Assembly (NCBI GenBank): GCA_016719485.1
Contig: JADJZB010000028.1
Coordinates: 1-64,000, forward strand
Source of the DNA: Holophagales bacterium
Lineage (GTDB): Bacteria; Acidobacteriota; Thermoanaerobaculia; UBA5066
Length of the DNA: 64,000 nucleotides
Direction: 5' to 3'
Shown: one piece after another, positions 45,203 through 54,960 of the stretch
How positions within the stretch are numbered: position 1 is the first letter of the stretch
Layout: each line of letters begins with the position of its first letter
The notes under the pieces: generated by a model
What the model was told of the DNA's origin: nothing
Database searches by the model: none
Seen by the model: the letters and a program-made list of their open reading frames with translations, nothing else
Made by a program: the position numbers and the translations under genes

Positions 45203-46544
45203 ATGTTGTCCTCCCTCCGCGGGGCGCGTGTTCTCGTTGCGCCCGTCTCCCTCCTCTCCGTCCTCCTCGTCGACCCTGTCGCCGGCCGCTCGCGCCGAGG
45301 AGCCCTCCCTCACCATCGAGGAGGCGATCCGCCTCGCCGTGACCCGCAACGAACGGGCGCTCGCCTCCGGCGAGCGGCTCGAGGCGGCAGAGGCGCGCGT
45401 CTCGAAGGCCCGGGCGGTCTTCTTCCCCGACGTCGAGGTGACGGGGGCGTGGACTCACAGGCCCTACGAGCGGACGACGACGGTCGGAAGCGAAGAGGTC
45501 GTCCTGTCGAAGTACGACGCGTTCAACTCGACCTTCACCGCGAGACAGGTGATCTTCGACGCCCGCGCCTTTCCGATCCTCAAGCAGACGCGGAGCGAGC
45601 GGGACGCCGCCCGGTTCGAGGCCGCCGAGCAGCGGCGGATCGTCGCCTTCGAGGCCTCGGCGGCCTTCCTGATGACGCTGGGGTACGAGCAGGTCGCCGC
45701 CGCCGCCGAACGGCGTGTGGTGTTCGCCCGCCAGACCCTGGCTGACGCCAGCGCGCGCTTCGAGGCGCAGATCACGGGCTCGAACGACGTCACGCGCGCC
45801 GAGCTCGAGCTCGCGAGCGCCGAGCGCGAGGCGACCCGCGCCCACAACGAGGAGCAGACCTCCCGGCTCGCCCTCGCGAACCTCCTCGTCGCCCCCGTCC
45901 CGGCCCGCCTCGAGGTTCCCGTCGCGCTCCTCTCCCCCCCGCCGGAGCTCGGGACCGGCGACGGCGACCTCGTGGAAACGGCCCGCCAGCTCCGTTTCGA
46001 CGTGGCCGCGCAGAAGAAGCGCGCGGAGGCGTTCCTCTACTACTCGAAGGAGCCGTTGAGCCGGTTCTTCCCGAGCCTCGTCGGCCGGGCCGACGGGAGG
46101 TGGACGAACGAGGCGGGCCTCAGCGGCCGCAACACGACCTGGACCTACGGCATCGACCTCACCTGGTCCCTCTTCGACTCCACGATCGCCATCGCCGACA
46201 CGCGCGAGAGGAAGGCCCTCGCCCGTGCCTCCTCCCTCGAGGCGCAGGCCCTCGAGCGCGGCGTCGAGCTCGACGTGAAGACCGCCCTCGCGAAGCTCGC
46301 GAACGCCCGCGCCGCCGTCGCCCAGGCCGGCGTCGCTTTCGAGGCGGCCCGCAAGAACGCCTCCGAGACGGGCACTCTCTACCGCGAAGGGCTCGCGAAC
46401 GCGCTCTCCGCCGCCGACGCGAACCAGAGCCTCTTCGAGGCCGACGTGGCGCGAACGCGCGAGCTCTACACCCTCGGCGCCGCCGTCCTCGACCTCTACG
46501 CGGCCCGGGGCCTCGACCCGGAAGGAAAGGAGCCCCGTCCTTGA
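45203..46544 (+). CDS. TolC-type outer-membrane efflux protein, one frameshift in the signal peptide
   Basis: About 447 residues. The ATG at 45203 starts a signal peptide (LVAPVSLLSVLLVDPVAG) in one frame. A one-base shift near 45285 leads to the mature protein (LTIEEAIRLAVTRNERALAS), which then reads cleanly to 46544. Features are the TolC helical hairpin repeats: AEARVSKARAVFFPDVEVTG, ARQVIFDARAFPILKQTRSE, ASARFEAQITGSNDVTRAEL, and the second half TWSLFDSTIAIADTRERKAL and NASETGTLYREGLANALSAA. It forms the outer-membrane channel for the adaptor and pump encoded immediately downstream. Confidence 0.85.
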
Positions 46545-47689
46545 AGACCTGCAGATCGCTCGTTCTCGCCCTCGCGACCGGCGCCTCGGCGCTCGTCCTC
46601 TCGTGCTCCGGCGGCGGCGACACGCAGGGAGCGGGCGGCGGCAAGGGGGGCCCCCCCGCCTTCCCCGTCGAGACGGCCGAGGTGAAGAGCCGGCCGGTCG
46701 AGTACACGGTCACCGCCGTCGGCTCCGTCGACGCGTTCGAAAAGGTCCAGGTGACGGCTCGCGTCGCCGGTGTCGTCGAGCAGGTGAAATTCGTCGAGGG
46801 CGAGTCGGTGGAGGCCGGGCAGGCCCTCGTCGAGATCGAGCTGCGCCGCTACCAGCTCTTCGTCGAGGCGGCGCGCGCGAACCTGCAGAAGGCCGGCGCC
46901 GCCAAGGCCGACGCCGAGGCGGCCCTCGCCCGCCGGAAGGCCGTCGTCGAGAAGAACCCGGGGCTCATCCCGGGCGAGGAGATCGCCACCTTCGCCACGC
47001 GCGTCCAGACGGCGGCGGCCGACGTCGCCCAGGCGAAGTCGGCGCTCGACCAGGCCGAGCTGAACCTCAGGGACGCGTTCGTCCGCGCCCCCGTCGCGGG
47101 CCGCATCGAGACGCGGACCGTGACGACCGGCCAGTACGTCGCCCCCGGGGGCGTCCTCGCGACGCTCGTCCAGCGCGACCCGCTCCTCCTCCGCTTCCAG
47201 GTCCCGTCCGAGGACGCGCGGAGCCTCAAGACGGGCCACGTTGCCCGCTTCCGCGTTCCGGGCGACGCGAAGGAGTTCACGGCCAGGATCACCCACGTCG
47301 CCGGCGCCGCCGAGGCGGCCTCGCGGATGGTCGCCGTGACCGCGCAGGTCGACGACGCGCGCCGGGCGCTCCTGCGCCCGGGCGCCTTCGCCGACGTGAC
47401 CGTCCCGGTCGGCGGCATCGCCCAGTCTCCCGTCATCCCGCAGACGGCGATCCGGCCGAGCGAGAAGGGCTTCCTCGCCTTCGTCGTGGAGGACGGAAAG
47501 GCGCGCGAGCGCGTACTGACCCTCGGCCTCCGGACGACCGAGGGGCTCGTCGAGGTCCGCGGCGGGCTGAAGGCCGGAGAGGAGCTCGTGATCCGGGGCG
47601 CCGAGGCGCTCCGGGACGGCCTCCCCGTCAAGGTGAGCGCTCCTGGCGCCGAGCCGACCGCCCCCTCCCGGCCGGAGGCCCGCGGATGA
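46541..47689 (+). CDS. RND efflux periplasmic adaptor (HlyD/AcrA family) lipoprotein
   Basis: 382 residues. The TTG start at 46541 overlaps the TolC-type stop (TTGA). A lipobox (LVLSCSGGG) anchors it in the inner membrane. The adaptor order is visible: barrel-sandwich part VQVTARVAGVVEQVKFVEG, hairpin VEAARANLQKAGAAKADAEA, then NLRDAFVRAPVAGRIETRTV and GQYVAPGGVLATLVQRDPL, and the membrane-proximal VIPQTAIRPSEKGFLAFVV. It links the pump to the outer-membrane channel. Its TGA overlaps the pump ATG. Confidence 0.9.
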   Translation: MKTCRSLVLALATGASALVLSCSGGGDTQGAGGGKGGPPAFPVETAEVKSRPVEYTVTAVGSVDAFEKVQVTARVAGVVEQVKFVEGESVEAGQALVEIELRRYQLFVEAARANLQKAGAAKADAEAALARRKAVVEKNPGLIPGEEIATFATRVQTAAADVAQAKSALDQAELNLRDAFVRAPVAGRIETRTVTTGQYVAPGGVLATLVQRDPLLLRFQVPSEDARSLKTGHVARFRVPGDAKEFTARITHVAGAAEAASRMVAVTAQVDDARRALLRPGAFADVTVPVGGIAQSPVIPQTAIRPSEKGFLAFVVEDGKARERVLTLGLRTTEGLVEVRGGLKAGEELVIRGAEALRDGLPVKVSAPGAEPTAPSRPEARG

Positions 47690-50600
47690 ACATCACCGAG
47701 GTCTGCATCCGGCGGCCCGTCCTGGCCTGGATGCTCATGGCGGCGACGATCGTCTTCGGCGGCGTCGCGCTCTCGCGCATCGGCATCAGCCAGTTCCCCG
47801 ACGTCGACTCGCCCACGATCTCCGTCTCCGTGACGTGGGAGGGGGCCGCTCCCGAGGTCATGGAGCACGACGTCGTCGAGCCGCTCGAAGAAGCCGTCAT
47901 GCAGGTGGAAGGGATCAAGTCCCTCACCTCCTCCTCCCGGCAGGGCTCGGCGAACGTGACGATCGAGCTCGACATCAGCCGGAACATCGACCTCGCCCTC
48001 CAGGACGTCCAGACCAAGGTCTCCCAGGCGCAGCGGTCGCTCCCGCGGGACATCGACCCGCCCGTCATCTCGAAGTCGAACCCCGAGGACAACCCCATCC
48101 TCTGGATCGGCCTCTCCGGCCCCTTCCCCCGCCAGGTCATCGCCGACTACGCCCGCTACCGCCTCAAGGAGCGCTTCCAGACGGTCCCCGGCGTCGGCGA
48201 GGTGAACATGGGGGGCTACCTCGACCGGAACGTCCGGATCTGGGTCGACGCCGACAAGCTGAACGCGAAGGGGATGACGGTCACCGACGTCATCGCGGCG
48301 CTCCAGCGCGAGCACGTCGAGCTCCCGGCCGGCCGCCTCGAGACGGAAGGCCGCGAGATCAGCGTGCGGGTCATGGGCGAGGCCCTCGACCTCGCGACCC
48401 TGCGGAAGATCTCGCTCCGCGACCTGAACGGCGCGCCGGTCTACCTCGAGGACGTCGCTCTCGTCGAGGACGGCTTCGAGGACGAGCGGCGCATCGCGCG
48501 CGTCAACGGGGCCCCCGCGCAGGGCCTCGGCATCCGCAAGCAGCGCGGGTCGAACGCCGTCGCCGTGGCCCAGGGGGTCAAGGCCGCGATGGCGGAGATC
48601 CAGAAGACCCTCCCCCCAGGGATGGAGGTCGGGATCAACTTCGACTCGACGACCTTCATCGAGGACTCGGTCCACGAGATCCAGTTCGAGATCCTTCTCT
48701 CGGTCGTCCTGACGGGCCTCGTCTGCTGGATGTTCCTCGGATCCCTCTCCTCGACGCTGAACGTCGTCCTCGCGATCCCGATGTCGCTCCTCGGGACGGT
48801 CGCGTTCATCTACTTCGCCGGCTTCACGCTGAACACCTTCACGCTCCTCGCGCTGGGCCTCGCCGTCGGCATCGTCGTCGACGACGCGATCATGGTCATG
48901 GAGAACATCTTCCGGCACTTCGAGGAAGGGAAGGACCGGGTGACCGCCGCCCGCGAGGGGACGGGCGAGATCACCTTCGCCGCCCTCTCGGCGACGATCG
49001 CGATCATCGCGATCTTCATCCCGGTCGTCTTCATGAAGGGCGTCATCGGGAAGTTCTTCCTCCAGTTCGGCATCACGCTCTGCGTCGCGGTGGCCCTCTC
49101 CTACGTCGAGGCGATCACCCTCGCGCCGGCCCGCTGCGCGCAGATCCTGAAAGCCGGCGAGGTGAACCGGAGCGGCCTCGGCGGCCTCGTCGACCGCGCC
49201 TTCGACGCCCTCGCGCGGGTCTACGCCCGGGTCCTCGCGCACGGGCTGAAGCACCCCGTCGCGGTCCTCGTCTCCGCCACCCTTCTCCTCGGTGTCGCGG
49301 TCCTCGTCTTCCGCGCGCTCCCCTCGGAGTTCGTCCCGTCGCAGGACCAGGGGCGCCTCATGCTCCGCGTCCAGACGGCCGTGGGGTCCGACATCCACGA
49401 GACGGACATGGCCTTCCGGAAGATCGAGGCCTACGTCACGGCCCGTCCCGAGGTCACGCGCTGCTTCGGCGTCGTCGGCGGCTTCGGCGGCGGCGTGAGC
49501 GGCGGCGTCGTCTTCGTCTCCATGGTCGACAAGAGCGACCGGAAGCTCTCGCAGGCCGAGTTCGCGGCAGAGATCCGCAAGGAGCTCAACTCCTACCCCG
49601 GCGTTCGGGTCGTCGTCCAGGACCTTTCTCAGTCGGGCTTCACGGCCCAGCGCGGCTTCCCGGTCGAGTTCTCGGTCCGGGGCCCCGACTGGGACGTCCT
49701 CGTCGAGAAGGCGAGGGGGATCTCGGAGAAGCTCAACGCGAGCGGCCAGGTCGTCGACCTCGACATGGACTACCGGATCGGAATGCCCGAGCTGCGGATC
49801 GTCCCGAACCGGGCGCGTGCCGCCGACCTCGGCATCTCCGTCGAGAACGTCGCGACCGCCCTGAACGCGACGCTCGGCGGCCTGCGCATCGGGAAGTATT
49901 CGACGGAGGGGCGACGGATCGACGTCCGCCTCCGCCTCCTCGCCGGGCAGCGGACGCGCCCCGAGGACCTCTCGCGCCTTCGCCTGCGCAGCAACGCGGG
50001 CGACCTGATCCCTCTTTCCTCCCTCGTGACGACGGAGGAGGTCCCCGCTCTCCAGGCGATCACGCGGCGCGACCGCGAGCGGGCGATCACGATCTACGCG
50101 AACGTGGCCCCTGGAATGTCGCAGGCCGACGTCCTGAAGTACGTCGAAGGGCTCGGGACGGACATGCCGACGGGGTACAGGCTCGTCCTGGGAGGCGCGA
50201 GCGTCGCGTTCCGCGAGTCGATGGGCGACCTCGTCTTCGCCCTCGTCCTCGGAATCGGCGTCGCCTACATGGTCCTCGCGTCCCAGTTCAACTCGTTCCT
50301 CCACCCGGTCACGGTCCTCTCGATCCTCCCGCTCTCGGTCGCGGGCGCGGCGTTCGCCCTCCTGGCGACCGGGCGGAGCCTGAACATCTTCTCGATGATC
50401 GGCCTCCTCCTCCTGATGGGGATCGTGAAGAAGAACTCGATCATCCTCGTCGACTACACGAACCAGCTCCGCGAGCGCGGCCTCGACACGCTGAACGCGC
50501 TCCTGAAGGCCGGGCCGGTCCGCCTCCGGCCCATCCTCATGACGTCGATCGCGACGATGATGGCCGCCATCCCGCCTGCGGCCGGGATCGGCTCGGGCTC

Positions 50601-50784
50601 CGAGATCCGGGCGCCGATGGGGATCGCCGTCATCGGCGGACTCATCGTCGCGACGGTCCTCTCCCTCCTCGTCGTGCCGGCCTTCTACCTCGTGACGGAC
50701 CGGATCGCGGCGAGCCTGCGTGGCCGGCGCGCGGAACACGCCACGGATACTCCTTCCCCGGAGCCTTCGGCATCCGCCCCTTGA
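47686..50784 (+). CDS. RND-family multidrug efflux pump (AcrB/HAE1 type)
   Basis: 1032 residues, twelve membrane helices. Motifs of the hydrophobe/amphiphile exporters: RRPVLAWMLMAATIVFGGVAL, FPDVDSPTISVSVTW, the proton-relay Asp pair in GIVVDDAIMVMENI (TM4) and LMGIVKKNSIILVDYTNQL (TM10 Lys), GMEVGINFDSTTFI, and VLASQFNSFLHPVTVLSILP. The porter loops lie at about 35-330 and 560-870. It pumps drugs, dyes or bile-like compounds out of the periplasm using protons. It is the last gene of a TolC-adaptor-pump operon. No TetR-type repressor gene is adjacent. Confidence 0.93.
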   Translation: MNITEVCIRRPVLAWMLMAATIVFGGVALSRIGISQFPDVDSPTISVSVTWEGAAPEVMEHDVVEPLEEAVMQVEGIKSLTSSSRQGSANVTIELDISRNIDLALQDVQTKVSQAQRSLPRDIDPPVISKSNPEDNPILWIGLSGPFPRQVIADYARYRLKERFQTVPGVGEVNMGGYLDRNVRIWVDADKLNAKGMTVTDVIAALQREHVELPAGRLETEGREISVRVMGEALDLATLRKISLRDLNGAPVYLEDVALVEDGFEDERRIARVNGAPAQGLGIRKQRGSNAVAVAQGVKAAMAEIQKTLPPGMEVGINFDSTTFIEDSVHEIQFEILLSVVLTGLVCWMFLGSLSSTLNVVLAIPMSLLGTVAFIYFAGFTLNTFTLLALGLAVGIVVDDAIMVMENIFRHFEEGKDRVTAAREGTGEITFAALSATIAIIAIFIPVVFMKGVIGKFFLQFGITLCVAVALSYVEAITLAPARCAQILKAGEVNRSGLGGLVDRAFDALARVYARVLAHGLKHPVAVLVSATLLLGVAVLVFRALPSEFVPSQDQGRLMLRVQTAVGSDIHETDMAFRKIEAYVTARPEVTRCFGVVGGFGGGVSGGVVFVSMVDKSDRKLSQAEFAAEIRKELNSYPGVRVVVQDLSQSGFTAQRGFPVEFSVRGPDWDVLVEKARGISEKLNASGQVVDLDMDYRIGMPELRIVPNRARAADLGISVENVATALNATLGGLRIGKYSTEGRRIDVRLRLLAGQRTRPEDLSRLRLRSNAGDLIPLSSLVTTEEVPALQAITRRDRERAITIYANVAPGMSQADVLKYVEGLGTDMPTGYRLVLGGASVAFRESMGDLVFALVLGIGVAYMVLASQFNSFLHPVTVLSILPLSVAGAAFALLATGRSLNIFSMIGLLLLMGIVKKNSIILVDYTNQLRERGLDTLNALLKAGPVRLRPILMTSIATMMAAIPPAAGIGSGSEIRAPMGIAVIGGLIVATVLSLLVVPAFYLVTDRIAASLRGRRAEHATDTPSPEPSASAP

Positions 50785-50845
50785 TCCTCGTCGCCGTCAC
50801 CTTCCCGCTCTCCCCGCGGACGAAGCGCCCGGTTCGAGGGAGCTC

Positions 50846-51805
50846 GTGAAGGTACTCGTCACGGGAGCGGCTGGGTTCATCGGCTCGCACACCGTGGAGC
50901 GGCTTCTCGACAGGGGCGACGACGTCGTCGGCCTGGACGACTTCAACGACACCTACGACCCTGCGCTCAAGCGCCGGAATCTCGCCGGGGCGCTGTCCCT
51001 CGGAGGCTTCACGCTGGTCGAGGGCGACGTCCGCGATACCGAGCTCGTCCCGCGCATCCTGCGAAACGACCGGTTCGACGCCATCGTGCACCTGGCGGCC
51101 CGGGCGGGCGTCCGGGCCAGCCTCCTCCAGCCCGTCGTCTACGAATCGGCCAACGTCACGGGACTCCTGAACCTCCTGGAGGCCGCGGCCCACGACGTCC
51201 TCCCCCACTTCGTCTTCGCCTCCAGCTCGAGCGTCTACGGGCTGAGTCCCCGGCTCCCCTGGCGTGAGGACGATCCGGTGGACAGCCCCGTCTCACCCTA
51301 TGCGGTCACCAAGCGGGCGGGCGAGCTGATGTGCCGGAGCTACCAGGCGACGTATGGGCTGGACACCTGCAGCCTGCGCCTCTTCACGGTCTACGGACCG
51401 CGCCAGCGCCCCGACATGGCCATCGCCCGGTTCTTCGGGGCCATCCTGGCCGATGAACCGGTCACGGTGTACGGGGACGGAAGCGCCCGGAGAGACTTCA
51501 CCCACGTTCACGACGTCGTGGGCGGAATCCTGGCCGCCCTGGATCGCCGCTGCAGCGGTCGGATCATCAACCTCGGGGGGGCGCACACGGTGACGATCCT
51601 GGAGCTGCTCGAGATGATCGGCCGCATCACCGGCAGGACCCCGAAGATACGGTTCGAGGCCCGTCAGCCGGGGGACGTGCCCACGACGTGGGCGGACAAC
51701 GCCGTCGCGCAGCTTCACCTCGGCTGGGCTCCCGGGATCACGCTGGAGACGGGTCTGACGGAATACCACCGGTGGCGGACCGAGCGCGGTGCGGTCTCCG
51801 GCTGA
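50846..51805 (+). CDS. NAD-dependent sugar-nucleotide epimerase (UDP-glucuronate 4-epimerase-like)
   Basis: 319 residues; GTG start behind GAGGGAGCTC. Extended SDR: VLVTGAAGFIGSHTVERLL, VHLAARAGVRASLLQP, HFVFASSSSVYG, catalytic SPYAVTKRAGELM (YxxxK), LRLFTVYGPRQRPDMAI and YGDGSARRDFTHVHDVV. The GAAGFIG and RAGVR patterns fit UDP-glucuronate or UDP-glucose 4-epimerases that supply surface polysaccharide sugars. It stands alone, 62 bases after the pump gene. Confidence 0.87.
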   Translation: MKVLVTGAAGFIGSHTVERLLDRGDDVVGLDDFNDTYDPALKRRNLAGALSLGGFTLVEGDVRDTELVPRILRNDRFDAIVHLAARAGVRASLLQPVVYESANVTGLLNLLEAAAHDVLPHFVFASSSSVYGLSPRLPWREDDPVDSPVSPYAVTKRAGELMCRSYQATYGLDTCSLRLFTVYGPRQRPDMAIARFFGAILADEPVTVYGDGSARRDFTHVHDVVGGILAALDRRCSGRIINLGGAHTVTILELLEMIGRITGRTPKIRFEARQPGDVPTTWADNAVAQLHLGWAPGITLETGLTEYHRWRTERGAVSG

Positions 51806-51816
51806 ATCGGGATGCC

Positions 51817-52389
51817 CTACGGGATCGTGACCGCGCCTTCACCCTTCTTCGCGTCGGCAGCCTTCGCCCTCGTGATCGCCCCGGCGTAGGCGGAAGTCGC
51901 CTTGTTCGTCTCCGTCCTCGCCTCGATGAGGACGAAGCCCTTCGTACCGGTCTCGAGCGCCGCCATGGCCCGATCGAGCCGGGACCGGGCCCGCTTCAGC
52001 TCATCCGTGAAGGACTCCCACGTTCCGCGGGGCTCGAGGGCGAGGTTCACGAGCGCCGCCGTCGCCAGGGAAACCTCCTCGACCTCCCCGCGGCGCAGGG
52101 AGGTGGGGTCGACGACGATCGGTTTCGCGTACTCGGAGAGGAGCGTTCTCGCGGCGGTCCCCTCTGCCGACTCGTGGAAACCGGCGAGGTCTTCCCAGCC
52201 CCGGGCCGCCGCGTCCGGCCCGCCGTCGGCCGGTCTGAGTATCTGCTCGTATCGCATGGCGATATGGCTGACTCCGGCCCTGGCCGTTTGCGCATTCACG
52301 AGGACCCGCTTCGTCGGTCCATGGTCCTCTCTCGGTCCACAGCCCAGGAGCAGCGAGGACATGAGTAGGCACTGTATGGCGTTGCGCAT
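51817..52389 (-). CDS. Hypothetical lipoprotein
   Basis: 190 residues. The signal peptide ends in a lipobox (LLMSSLLLGCGPRED). The mature part is helical and charged (ARGWEDLAGFHESAEGTAAR, VEEVSLATAALVNLALEPRG, SFTDELKRARSRLDRAMAAL). I recognise no family. It lies convergent with the epimerase gene and divergent from the ACT-domain gene. Confidence 0.55.
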   Translation of the reverse strand: MRNAIQCLLMSSLLLGCGPREDHGPTKRVLVNAQTARAGVSHIAMRYEQILRPADGGPDAAARGWEDLAGFHESAEGTAARTLLSEYAKPIVVDPTSLRRGEVEEVSLATAALVNLALEPRGTWESFTDELKRARSRLDRAMAALETGTKGFVLIEARTETNKATSAYAGAITRAKAADAKKGEGAVTIP

Positions 52390-52590
52390 GAGAGACCTCC
52401 CCGCTCGCCCCGGCTCGACGGAGGAGGATCGCCACTGTCGGCGTCTCCGGTTCTCCGTGCGCAGAATTCTAGCGGTACCTGCCGAGGGCCCCCACGGGGA
52501 GCCGCGTCCATGCCAGGAATCGCGGCGCCTGCCGGTGCGGGAATCACGGCGCCGCAGCGCGCCGCCGCAACCTCTGAGACACTCGGCGCC

Positions 52591-52983
52591 GTGAGCCCGC
52601 TGCGTTTCACCGCATTGCCCGGGAGCTTCGCCGTCCTCCGCCTCGCGCCGGACGCGGCCGTACCGGCCGAGCTCCTCGTTCCGCCCTTCCACTCGGTGAC
52701 GCGGACCCCGGCGGAGCTCTCCGTCGTCTGCCCCGAAAGCGCCGTTCCGGCGGGGTCGAGGGCCGAAACCGGGTGGGCGCTCCTCGCACTCGCCGGACCT
52801 TTCCCGTTCGAGATGGTCGGGGTCCTCTCGTCGGTCCTCGCCCCTCTCGCGGCAGCGGGCGTCAGCATCTTCGCCCTGAGCACTTTCGACACGGACTACG
52901 TCCTCGTGAAGAGGGAGAGGCTCGCGGTCGCGATCGATGCGCTCACGGCCGCCGGGCACGAGCGCGTCGAGGCCGGGACGTAG
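52591..52983 (+). CDS. ACT-domain protein (stand-alone)
   Basis: 130 residues; GTG start at 52591. The sequence shows ALPGSFAVLRLAPDAAVP, FHSVTRTPAELSVVCPE, GWALLALAGPFPFEMVGVLS, LAAAGVSIFALSTFDTDYVL and VKRERLAVAIDALTAAGH. This matches a family of single ACT-type proteins whose second half binds small ligands such as amino acids; function unassigned. It sits 54 bases before the ABC-F gene on the same strand. Confidence 0.75.
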   Translation: MSPLRFTALPGSFAVLRLAPDAAVPAELLVPPFHSVTRTPAELSVVCPESAVPAGSRAETGWALLALAGPFPFEMVGVLSSVLAPLAAAGVSIFALSTFDTDYVLVKRERLAVAIDALTAAGHERVEAGT

Positions 52984-53036
52984 GGAAGCCGGCCGGCCAT
53001 TTCGCCCCCCCGGGCGTCTGCTATGTTCCGCCCCCC

Positions 53037-54953
53037 ATGATCGCCGTCTCGGACCTCGGAAAATCGTTCGGTGCCCAGACCCTCTTCGAGGGCGTCTCCA
53101 TTCAGTTCAACCCCGGCAACCGCTACGGCCTCGTCGGAGCGAACGGCTCGGGGAAGTCGACTCTCCTGCGCATCCTGTCGGGCGAGGAAGCGGCCTCGTC
53201 GGGCATCGTGTCGATTCCGAAGAAGCTCAGGCTCGGCGTCCTGAAGCAGGACCACTTCCGCTACGAGGAGATGCCGATCCTCGACGTGGCGATGATGGGA
53301 AACCAGGAAGTCTGGGAGGCGATGGCCGAGAAGGAGCGCCTCCTGCACGCGGACTCCACGTTCGAGAGCGACCGCTACGCCCAGCTCGAGGACATCATCA
53401 TGCGGTACCAGGGCTACTCGCTCGAGGCGCGGGCGGGAGAGATCCTGGAGGGCCTGGGAATCCCGACGGAGGTCCACCGGTCCCCTCTCTCGACCCTCTC
53501 GGGCGGGTTCAAGCTCCGCGTCCTCCTCGGGCAGGTCCTCGCGGCGGATCCGGGCGCGCTCCTCCTCGACGAGCCGACGAACCACCTCGACATCGTCTCG
53601 ATCCGCTGGCTCGAGAAGTTCCTCGACGCCTACAAGGGCCTCGCGATCGTCATCTCGCACGACCTCCGCTTCCTCGACAACGTCTGCACCCACATCGCCG
53701 ACGTCGACTACGAGACGGTGACGCTCTACACGGGGAACTACACCGCGTTCGAGGCCGCCAAGGAGGCGGAACGGGAGCGGAAGGAATCCGAGATCCAGAA
53801 GCGCGAGAAGCAGATCGCCGGGCACCAGGCCTTCATCGACCGCTTCCGGGCGAAGGCGACGAAGGCGCGGCAGGCGCAGAGCAAGATCAAGCTGATCGAG
53901 AAGATCGTCATCGACAAGCTGCCCGAGAGCTCCCGCCGGCACCCGCGATTCCGCTTCCGGCAGCGGCGGCCGAGCGGACGGACGGCCCTCGAGATCGACT
54001 CCGTCGGGAAGGCCTACGGCGACAACGTCGTCCTGAAGGACGTTTCTCTCAGGGTCGACCGTGGGGATCGCCTCGCGATCATCGGCCCGAACGGCATCGG
54101 CAAGTCGACGCTCCTGAAGATCGCGATGGACGAGCTCAAGCCGGACGCCGGGAAGGTCACGTGGGGCTACGAGGCCAGCCCCGGGTACTTCTCGCAGGAC
54201 CACGGCGAGCTCCACGGCGCCGGCCGGCAGTCGGTCGAGGCCTGGCTCTGGGAGGCGGCCCCGGGCGAGCCCATCGGTTTCGTCCGGGGGCACCTGGGGC
54301 ACGTTCTCTTCACGGGTGACGACGCGGACAAGCCTGTCCGGGCCCTGTCGGGGGGGGAGAGCGCCCGGCTCGTCTTCGCCCGCCTCTCCGTCGTCGGCCC
54401 CAACGTGCTGGTTCTCGACGAGCCGACGAACCACCTCGACATCGAGGCGATCGAAGCCCTCGTCACGGCGCTGAACGAGTACGACGGGACGCTGATTTTC
54501 GTCTCCCACGACCGCTGGTTCGTCTCCCGCCTCGCCAACCGGATCCTCGAGATCTCCCCGAAGGGGCTCAACGACTTCCGCGGGACCTACGACGAGTACC
54601 TCGAGCGCTGCGGAGACGATCACCTCGACGCGGACGCCGTCCTGCTCAACGTCCGCAAGGCCAGGAAGAGCCAGGAGACCCGGAAGAAGGAGCCCGAGCC
54701 GAAGCGGCAGAACCGGGTGAAGGCGCTCGAAAAGAAGCGCGACGAGCTGACCCGGCTGATCGAGTCGGCGGAGACGCGCGTCCACGACATCAGCGAGCGA
54801 TTCCTCGACCCGGCCCTCTTCGGGAAGGGCGCCCAGGCGGAGGCCCGCAGGCTCGAAGAGGAGCAGAAGCAGCTGAAGCTCAGGATCGAGAGCCTGATGA
54901 CCGAGTGGGAGCAGGTCGAGAGAGAGATCGAGGCTTCGGGTCCCGGCTCGTAG
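53037..54953 (+). CDS. ABC-F family ATPase (ribosome-associated)
   Basis: 638 residues, two ABC cassettes with no membrane domain. First cassette: Walker A VGANGSGKSTLLRIL, signature TLSGGFKLRVLLGQ, Walker B LLLDEPTNHLD. Second: IGPNGIGKSTLLKIA, ALSGGESARLVFAR, VLVLDEPTNHLD. A charged linker (about 240-330; KEAERERKESEIQKREKQIA) and a C-terminal coiled coil (NRVKALEKKRDELTRLI) are typical of ABC-F proteins such as YbiT, EttA and Uup, which act on stalled or antibiotic-bound ribosomes. It ends seven bases from the convergent argJ gene. Confidence 0.92.
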   Translation: MIAVSDLGKSFGAQTLFEGVSIQFNPGNRYGLVGANGSGKSTLLRILSGEEAASSGIVSIPKKLRLGVLKQDHFRYEEMPILDVAMMGNQEVWEAMAEKERLLHADSTFESDRYAQLEDIIMRYQGYSLEARAGEILEGLGIPTEVHRSPLSTLSGGFKLRVLLGQVLAADPGALLLDEPTNHLDIVSIRWLEKFLDAYKGLAIVISHDLRFLDNVCTHIADVDYETVTLYTGNYTAFEAAKEAERERKESEIQKREKQIAGHQAFIDRFRAKATKARQAQSKIKLIEKIVIDKLPESSRRHPRFRFRQRRPSGRTALEIDSVGKAYGDNVVLKDVSLRVDRGDRLAIIGPNGIGKSTLLKIAMDELKPDAGKVTWGYEASPGYFSQDHGELHGAGRQSVEAWLWEAAPGEPIGFVRGHLGHVLFTGDDADKPVRALSGGESARLVFARLSVVGPNVLVLDEPTNHLDIEAIEALVTALNEYDGTLIFVSHDRWFVSRLANRILEISPKGLNDFRGTYDEYLERCGDDHLDADAVLLNVRKARKSQETRKKEPEPKRQNRVKALEKKRDELTRLIESAETRVHDISERFLDPALFGKGAQAEARRLEEEQKQLKLRIESLMTEWEQVEREIEASGPGS

Positions 54954-54960
54954 TAATGCC

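Noticed and set aside
46849..50739. A 1296-residue open frame antisense to the RND pump
   Set aside because: It mirrors the pump gene in another frame and has no recognisable domain.
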